DNA of 11,595 nucleotides from an uncultured Colwellia sp. (lineage in GTDB: Bacteria; Pseudomonadota; Gammaproteobacteria; Enterobacterales; Alteromonadaceae): positions 1-11,595 of the forward strand of contig CAJWBY010000147.1 in assembly GCA_913020705.1 (NCBI GenBank), read 5' to 3'. The stretch's first letter is position 1. Every line of letters starts with the position of its first letter. A program made the translations under genes and the position numbers. This document shows, in pieces, positions 7,972 to 11,595 of the stretch. The notes under the pieces were generated by a model, which searched no databases, was not told the origin of the DNA, and saw nothing but the letters and a program-made list of their open reading frames with translations.

Positions 7972-8689
7972 TGAACAAGTTGTACAACCAGACGAAAGAT
8001 TAATTATTCTAGATACAGAAACAACAGGTATCAACCCAAAGGAAGGGCATAGAATTGTCGAAGTAGGTTGCGTTGAGATGATCAACCGTCAGTTAACAGG
8101 GCGCAGTTTTCATGTCTATATTAATCCATTGTTTGAAATGGATCAGGAAGTTATCAATATTCATGGGTTAACCAATGAGTTTCTTCGAGATAAGCCTCTC
8201 TTTACTCAAGTTGCTGATGACTTTATTGAATTTATCAAAGGTGCTCGTCTAGTTATTCATAACGCTAAATTTGATATCGGTTTTATGGATCATGAGTTTT
8301 CGTTATTAAAACGTAATATTCCTAAAACACGAGATATGTGTACAGTCATTGATACGTTACATGTTTCAAAAGATGAATTTGGCTCTCCGAAGACGCTTGA
8401 TTACCTCGCTCGTTTTTACCGAGTAGATAAACTTGTTGACCGTACTTATCACGGCGCATTAATTGATGCCCAGCTTTTAGCCTTTGTCTACATTGAAATG
8501 ACGCGTAAGCAGTCAGTATTAAATTTATCATCAGGGAGTGAATCAGGAGATAGTAATGCCATTCGTCGAATATCTTCTGATAGAAGAAAACTAAAGGTTA
8601 TCCAAGCTTCTGCCGATGAACTCTTTAAGCATGATGAAAGATTAGCTGTTGTTGCTGATAAAGGGAGCGAGCCAATATGGCCCAAATAG
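7964..8689 (+). CDS. dnaQ: DNA polymerase III epsilon subunit (3'-5' proofreading exonuclease)
   Basis: This 241-residue protein matches E. coli DnaQ (243) in length and plan. It removes mispaired 3' nucleotides as part of the replicative core with the alpha subunit. All DEDDh exonuclease motifs are present: Exo I DTETTG with D17 and E19, Exo II HNAKFDIGF with D104, and Exo III HGALIDAQ with H163 and D168, each one residue from the E. coli positions. After the nuclease domain, QSVLNL (183-188) sits where E. coli has its sliding-clamp-binding hexapeptide. The remaining tail (to 241) would be the alpha-binding part. ATG 7964 overlaps the upstream stop by eight bases and has only a distant AAGG, which fits coupled translation. 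Its 3' end overlaps the next gene by 13 bases. No rnhA lies beside it, unlike in E. coli. Confidence 0.96.
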   Translation: MSDEQVVQPDERLIILDTETTGINPKEGHRIVEVGCVEMINRQLTGRSFHVYINPLFEMDQEVINIHGLTNEFLRDKPLFTQVADDFIEFIKGARLVIHNAKFDIGFMDHEFSLLKRNIPKTRDMCTVIDTLHVSKDEFGSPKTLDYLARFYRVDKLVDRTYHGALIDAQLLAFVYIEMTRKQSVLNLSSGSESGDSNAIRRISSDRRKLKVIQASADELFKHDERLAVVADKGSEPIWPK

Positions 8690-9987
8690 GTCAAAATAAA
8701 CTATTTATATTGCTAGTTTGTATTTTCATGTCTGTGCAAAGTTACGGACAGCAAACGAAAGTGGACTATTACAAATCAGATAATATTACCAATCAAATCC
8801 CTTATTTTGATAACCGCTTTCATATAGATGCAATGTTAGAAGAAATAACACTTTTGTTTTATAGAAAAAGTGGAACTCCACCCATAATACTTGTGCGCCC
8901 TGATGGCAGTAAGCTCAAAATCAATAATTTACCTAAAGATAAAGTGACTTGGTTTGATGACCGTACATTTGATCTCATCACGATTAAAAATCCAATGCCT
9001 GGCCCTTGGCAAGCTATTGGCGATATTGTAGATGGAAGCCGTATTATGGTAGTAACAGAGGTCACTATTAAAGTTGAACCTCTACCTGGTATTATACTTT
9101 CTGGTGAAACATTAAAAGTTGAAGGCCGTTTATTTAATGGTGAACTCGCTATCGATGATCCACTTTTTCGAGATGTACTTAATCTCAATGTCGACTTTTA
9201 TAGTACCAATAATTCTGCGTTTGATAACTTTGGCGCTGAACCTGTTAAGATTTCACAGTTTCGTGACGATGGCCGTGATTTAGATGAGTATGCTAAAGAT
9301 GGATTGTTCACGGGAGAGTTCGTTCTTGATTTTGCTCCAGGGGAATGGATACCTATTTATTATGTTGAAATGCCTATGGCGACGCGAGAATTAAGACAAA
9401 AACCTATCATATTACAGAAAGCTCCTGTTAGCCTATCTGTTGAGCCTGTGATTGAAGCAGGGAAGTCGCATCGTGTCACTTTTACGATTGAGCCTACTTA
9501 TGTTGATGTAGACAGCTTATTATTCCAAGGAAAAGTTATTTTCCCTGATCGCCAAGTTAGCCCATTTTCAATTATGGAAGGATCAGGCGGCTCAAGGGTA
9601 TATGAAATAGAATATACTGAACCAGGCGTTCATCGTGTACAGGTAAATGCTTTTGGTAAAACCATTGAGGGACGAGAGTTTCGTTTGGTATTGCCAGAAT
9701 TTACTTTTAATGCTGAAAGTAAAGAGAGCTTATTAATGCCTACAATAGGTGCTGATGGAGAAGTTATGTTAGCTAATTCAGAAAATGCGGTTATCAACCA
9801 AATTAAATTAGCAGAGGAACATGCAAAGCAATTAGCATTAGAATTAGAAGAAGCTAAAATAGCGCAAGAATTAGCAGCAAAAGAAAAAGAATTTCAAACT
9901 TATGTGATTATTGGTGTTGCAAACCTTGGGATAGTTTTATTTGCCTTGATATTTTATTTTATATCTCGCCGAATAAAGAGTAAATAA
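8677..9987 (+). CDS. TIGR03503 family membrane protein
   Basis: This 436-residue protein carries a cleavable signal peptide (hydrophobic LFILLVCIFMS, likely cut at SYG/QQ), a large periplasmic part, a charged Ala/Glu-rich helix that may form a coiled coil (about 367-405) and one C-terminal membrane helix (about 409-430) ending in RRIKSK. The N-terminal blocks DNRFHIDAMLEEITLLFYR, VRPDGSK and NPMPGPWQAIGDI are characteristic of TIGR03503, a family of unknown function found in Vibrio, Shewanella and relatives. The middle (QFRDDGRDLDEYAKDGLFTG) resembles the acidic calcium-binding-like turns of bacterial Ig-like domains. Orientation predicts a type I protein in the inner membrane. GGGAG lies nine bases before ATG 8677, within the dnaQ reading frame. 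It is the last clear gene of the operon. Confidence 0.9.
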   Translation: MAQIGQNKLFILLVCIFMSVQSYGQQTKVDYYKSDNITNQIPYFDNRFHIDAMLEEITLLFYRKSGTPPIILVRPDGSKLKINNLPKDKVTWFDDRTFDLITIKNPMPGPWQAIGDIVDGSRIMVVTEVTIKVEPLPGIILSGETLKVEGRLFNGELAIDDPLFRDVLNLNVDFYSTNNSAFDNFGAEPVKISQFRDDGRDLDEYAKDGLFTGEFVLDFAPGEWIPIYYVEMPMATRELRQKPIILQKAPVSLSVEPVIEAGKSHRVTFTIEPTYVDVDSLLFQGKVIFPDRQVSPFSIMEGSGGSRVYEIEYTEPGVHRVQVNAFGKTIEGREFRLVLPEFTFNAESKESLLMPTIGADGEVMLANSENAVINQIKLAEEHAKQLALELEEAKIAQELAAKEKEFQTYVIIGVANLGIVLFALIFYFISRRIKSK

Positions 9988-9989
9988 CG

Positions 9990-10064
9990 ATGAATTATGA
10001 AATAAACACAATGTTTTTTGCATGGAATTCCCGCGTATTGTTCATCAAACGTGCATACAGCTAA
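9990..10064 (+). CDS. possible 24-residue small ORF at the operon end
   Basis: ATG 9990 lies two bases after the TIGR03503 stop and opens a 24-codon frame (MNYEINTMFFAWNSRVLFIK, then RAYS). It has no convincing ribosome binding site, but re-initiation from the adjacent stop is possible. The short length and ordinary composition give no proof that it is made. Confidence 0.2.
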   Translation: MNYEINTMFFAWNSRVLFIKRAYS

Positions 10065-10081
10065 TTATATTAAAAAAGTGG

Positions 10082-10110
10082 TTGACTGCACTTCGTCTTA
10101 ACCGTATTAT
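10082..10110 (+). promoter_or_regulatory. strong sigma70 promoter of tRNA-Asp, stringent type
   Basis: TTGACT (10082-10087) and TATTAT (10105-10110) are separated by the ideal 17 bases. The -10 box is followed by a GC-rich discriminator (CTCCGCCGC), the feature that makes stable-RNA promoters sensitive to ppGpp in enterobacteria. The start would fall near 10117, about 40 bases before the tRNA, which allows a 5' leader for RNase P processing. Confidence 0.75.
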
Positions 10111-10157
10111 CTCCGCCGCATTCAACGACTTGTTGTTGTTTGCAGTGATTATGCAGC

Positions 10158-10234
10158 GGAGTGGTAGTTCAGTTGGTTAGAATACCGGCCTGTCACGCCG
10201 GGGGTCGCGGGTTCGAGTCCCGTCCACTCCGCCA
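10158..10234 (+). tRNA. trnD: tRNA-Asp (anticodon GTC)
   Basis: This 77-base tRNA has an acceptor stem GGAGTGG pairing with CCACTCC, a discriminator G and an encoded CCA. The anticodon stem CCGGC/GCCGG encloses the loop CTGTCAC with anticodon GTC (10192-10194), which reads GAC and GAU after the usual queuosine modification. The T-arm GCGGG-TTCGAGT-CCCGT is canonical. The sequence is nearly identical to E. coli tRNA-Asp. It follows dnaQ by one gene, as aspV follows dnaQ in E. coli. I see no clear terminator in the 239 bases after it. Confidence 0.98.
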
Positions 10235-10473
10235 ATTTATTTAATTCTTGCCTTGCACATCTAAAAACAGAAAATTCACCGTAGTAATCTTTTTAAACAA
10301 TTGAGCAGTTCAGTTAGTTTCATTTTGTTAGTTCAATTGCTGTTCGTATCTCTTTAACCTATCTTCACACTAACTTACTTGTTTAACGTTATATTTGCTT
10401 TTTAAGCTTAATTTATACTTCATCAAAAACGTTATGTTTAACCCATATTGCATGCCATTGATTGTAGTAATGC

Positions 10474-11439
10474 TTAAATTAGCGTTGATAGAGGGCTTGT
10501 AACACCATTTGCACCACGCTCTATAACATGGGTATATATTTGTGTTGTTCTGATGTCACTATGACCGAGCTGTTCTTGTACCGTGCGAATGTCTGCGCCC
10601 GCTTGAAGTAAATGAGTTGCAAAAGAATGACGTAAAGTATGACAAGTAATGTTCTTGTTTATATTTGATTTAATAGAAGCTGCCTTTATCGCTTTTTGGA
10701 TAACGGATTCATTTAGATGATGACGCCGAACCCGGTTTATGTCGGGGTCAGTAGATAAACGATATGACGGAAATAAGTAGTGCCAATTAAACTCTTTTGC
10801 AGCATTAGGGTACTTTCGGGCCAAAGCGAATGGCAAGTAAACGCCTGAATATGTCGAGTTCTGCATATCTAGCTGATAATAGGATCGTACGCGTTCTATT
10901 TGCTCTTTTAATACTGTAGATAGTTCAGCTGCTAGCGTCACGGTTCTATGCTTACCACCTTTGCCATTCCAGACTTGAATGCAGTGATAGTCAAAGTTTA
11001 TATCTTGAACTCTCAAGCGAATGGCTTCCATTAAACGTAAGCCACTGCCATACATTAATTTGCAGGCTAATGAATGCGTGGGTGGAATATACTGAAAGAG
11101 GGCACGCACTTCATGTTTTGTTAGAACAACAGGTAGCTTAGTACTGAGTGAACTACTATTGAAATTTAACGAGAGTGAAAGCGGATTCTGTAGAAACTCT
11201 TTATAAAGGTAGACCAATGCATTTAGCGCCAATGCCTGGGTTCTAGGGGCAACATTTTTTTGATTTGATAGATACGACAAAAAGCATTCTACTTCGATAT
11301 TGTGTGCTTTGGCGGGGTGCTGTTTATCAATAAAGATAATAAATGCTTTAATCCAATACGAATAAGATTGAATTGTTCTTTTTGCGTATCGATTGGTACG
11401 CATGTGATTTTCAACCGTGTTCAAAAATTGAGATTTCAT
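10474..11439 (-). CDS. intI: integron integrase (tyrosine recombinase IntI)
   Basis: This 321-residue tyrosine recombinase catalyses cassette insertion and excision between attI and folded single-stranded attC sites. The SAM-like core-binding domain spans about residues 1-100. The catalytic set is complete: R135 (GSGLRLMEA), K160 (NGKGGKHR), H267 and R270 (CHTLRHSFATH), H293 (LGHSDIRTTQ) and Y302 (IYTHV). The segment at 205-254 (ALARKYP, WHYLFPS, STDP, RRHHL) is the extra domain that separates IntI from XerC/D and phage integrases. Length fits IntI (about 320-340) and no frame break is seen. AAGGA precedes ATG 11439 by seven or eight bases. The gene points toward tRNA-Asp, so its attI side faces the right edge of the window. 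There is no attC site at its 3' side. Confidence 0.93.
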   Translation of the reverse strand: MKSQFLNTVENHMRTNRYAKRTIQSYSYWIKAFIIFIDKQHPAKAHNIEVECFLSYLSNQKNVAPRTQALALNALVYLYKEFLQNPLSLSLNFNSSSLSTKLPVVLTKHEVRALFQYIPPTHSLACKLMYGSGLRLMEAIRLRVQDINFDYHCIQVWNGKGGKHRTVTLAAELSTVLKEQIERVRSYYQLDMQNSTYSGVYLPFALARKYPNAAKEFNWHYLFPSYRLSTDPDINRVRRHHLNESVIQKAIKAASIKSNINKNITCHTLRHSFATHLLQAGADIRTVQEQLGHSDIRTTQIYTHVIERGANGVTSPLSTLI

Positions 11440-11595
11440 CCATGAATCCTTAATTTGTTAGTTACAAAAAAATTGTAGTGTAAAAAGCCCAAAATGCGAA
11501 TTCATGTTAAAAGGATTTTTTCCTGTTTTTTACAGGATAGTTTTTGAGCTAAACCTTAAATACTTGGATTTAAGATACTTATTTGATATTTTGTT
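11440..11595 (-). promoter_or_regulatory. upstream region of intI, expected attI and promoter zone
   Basis: These 156 bases are non-coding. In integrons the attI site and cassette promoter lie here or inside the intI 5' end. The ribosome binding site of intI (AAGGA) is clear. On the minus strand TACACT (near 11480) is a possible -10 box without a good -35. No perfect GTTRRRY core is present on the plus strand; the nearest is GTTAAAA (11506-11512), which misses the last base. The true attI junction may lie beyond the edge. Confidence 0.35.
11521..11537. repeat. short inverted repeat upstream of intI
   Basis: TCCTGT and ACAGGA (6-bp arms, 5-base T loop) form a small hairpin 82-98 bases upstream of the intI start. 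It holds CTG and CAG half-sites like those of a LexA box, but at the wrong spacing (7 instead of 10 bases between them). Confidence 0.5.

Noticed and set aside
10381..10442. attC-like site at the 3' side of intI, from two GTTTAAC core matches 55 bases apart
   Set aside because: Both cores are in the same orientation, whereas attC needs inverted R and L cores with pairing arms between them. Such 7-mers are expected about once per kb per strand by chance.
10158..11439. Phage- or ICE-type integrase inserted into tRNA-Asp
   Set aside because: The protein has the IntI-specific extra domain, the tRNA 3' end is intact, and no repeat of that 3' end is found in the window.
10324..11463. 10-bp direct repeat TTTGTTAGTT flanking intI (10324-10333 and 11454-11463)
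   Set aside because: The match is short and AT-rich, does not extend, and is not at the tRNA end. It could easily be chance, and IntI does not act on such repeats.
11523..11535. Functional LexA (SOS) box upstream of intI
   Set aside because: CTG and CAG are separated by 7 bases instead of the 10 needed for the gammaproteobacterial LexA motif, so it is kept only as a curiosity and not annotated as an operator.

Overview
The window looks like the chromosome of a marine gammaproteobacterium close to Colwellia or Thalassotalea (order Alteromonadales). The reasons are AT-rich DNA, a DnaQ of Vibrio/Shewanella type, a TIGR03503-family protein, envelope proteins of the CBM9/DUF5916 family, and an integron-type integrase. 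The taxonomic placement is an inference from gene content and composition, not from a marker gene.

Layout. (1) 1-1233, plus strand: the tail of an unidentified CDS, then a 350-residue membrane-anchored periplasmic protein of unknown function. (2) 1234-1570: a stretch without an intact gene. It holds a weak terminator, small ORFs that may be remains of a decayed gene, and a strong hairpin that probably ends transcription from both sides. (3) 1571-6463, minus strand: two paralogous outer-membrane proteins, each with a signal peptide, a CBM9-like domain and a DUF5916 beta-barrel. They are separated by a near-perfect Rho-independent terminator, and the second has its own TTGACA promoter, so they are tandem duplicates but probably separate transcription units. 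(4) 6719-9987, plus strand: a compact four-gene operon with overlapping start and stop codons, encoding a DUF599 membrane protein, a DUF2919 (YfeZ-like) membrane protein, DnaQ (the proofreading subunit of DNA polymerase III) and a TIGR03503 type I membrane protein. (5) 10158-10234: tRNA-Asp(GTC) with its own strong promoter. The dnaQ/tRNA-Asp linkage matches dnaQ-aspV of E. coli. (6) 10474-11439, minus strand: an intact integron integrase (IntI) with all catalytic residues and the IntI-specific extra domain. Its 5' side faces the right edge, so any attI site and gene cassettes would begin in the last 156 bases or beyond the window.

The left and middle parts are envelope genes of poorly known function and the operon is housekeeping-like. 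The most interesting part is the right edge, where an integron platform sits directly after the dnaQ/tRNA-Asp locus. No attC site, cassette array, CRISPR array or recognisable defence system is visible inside the window.
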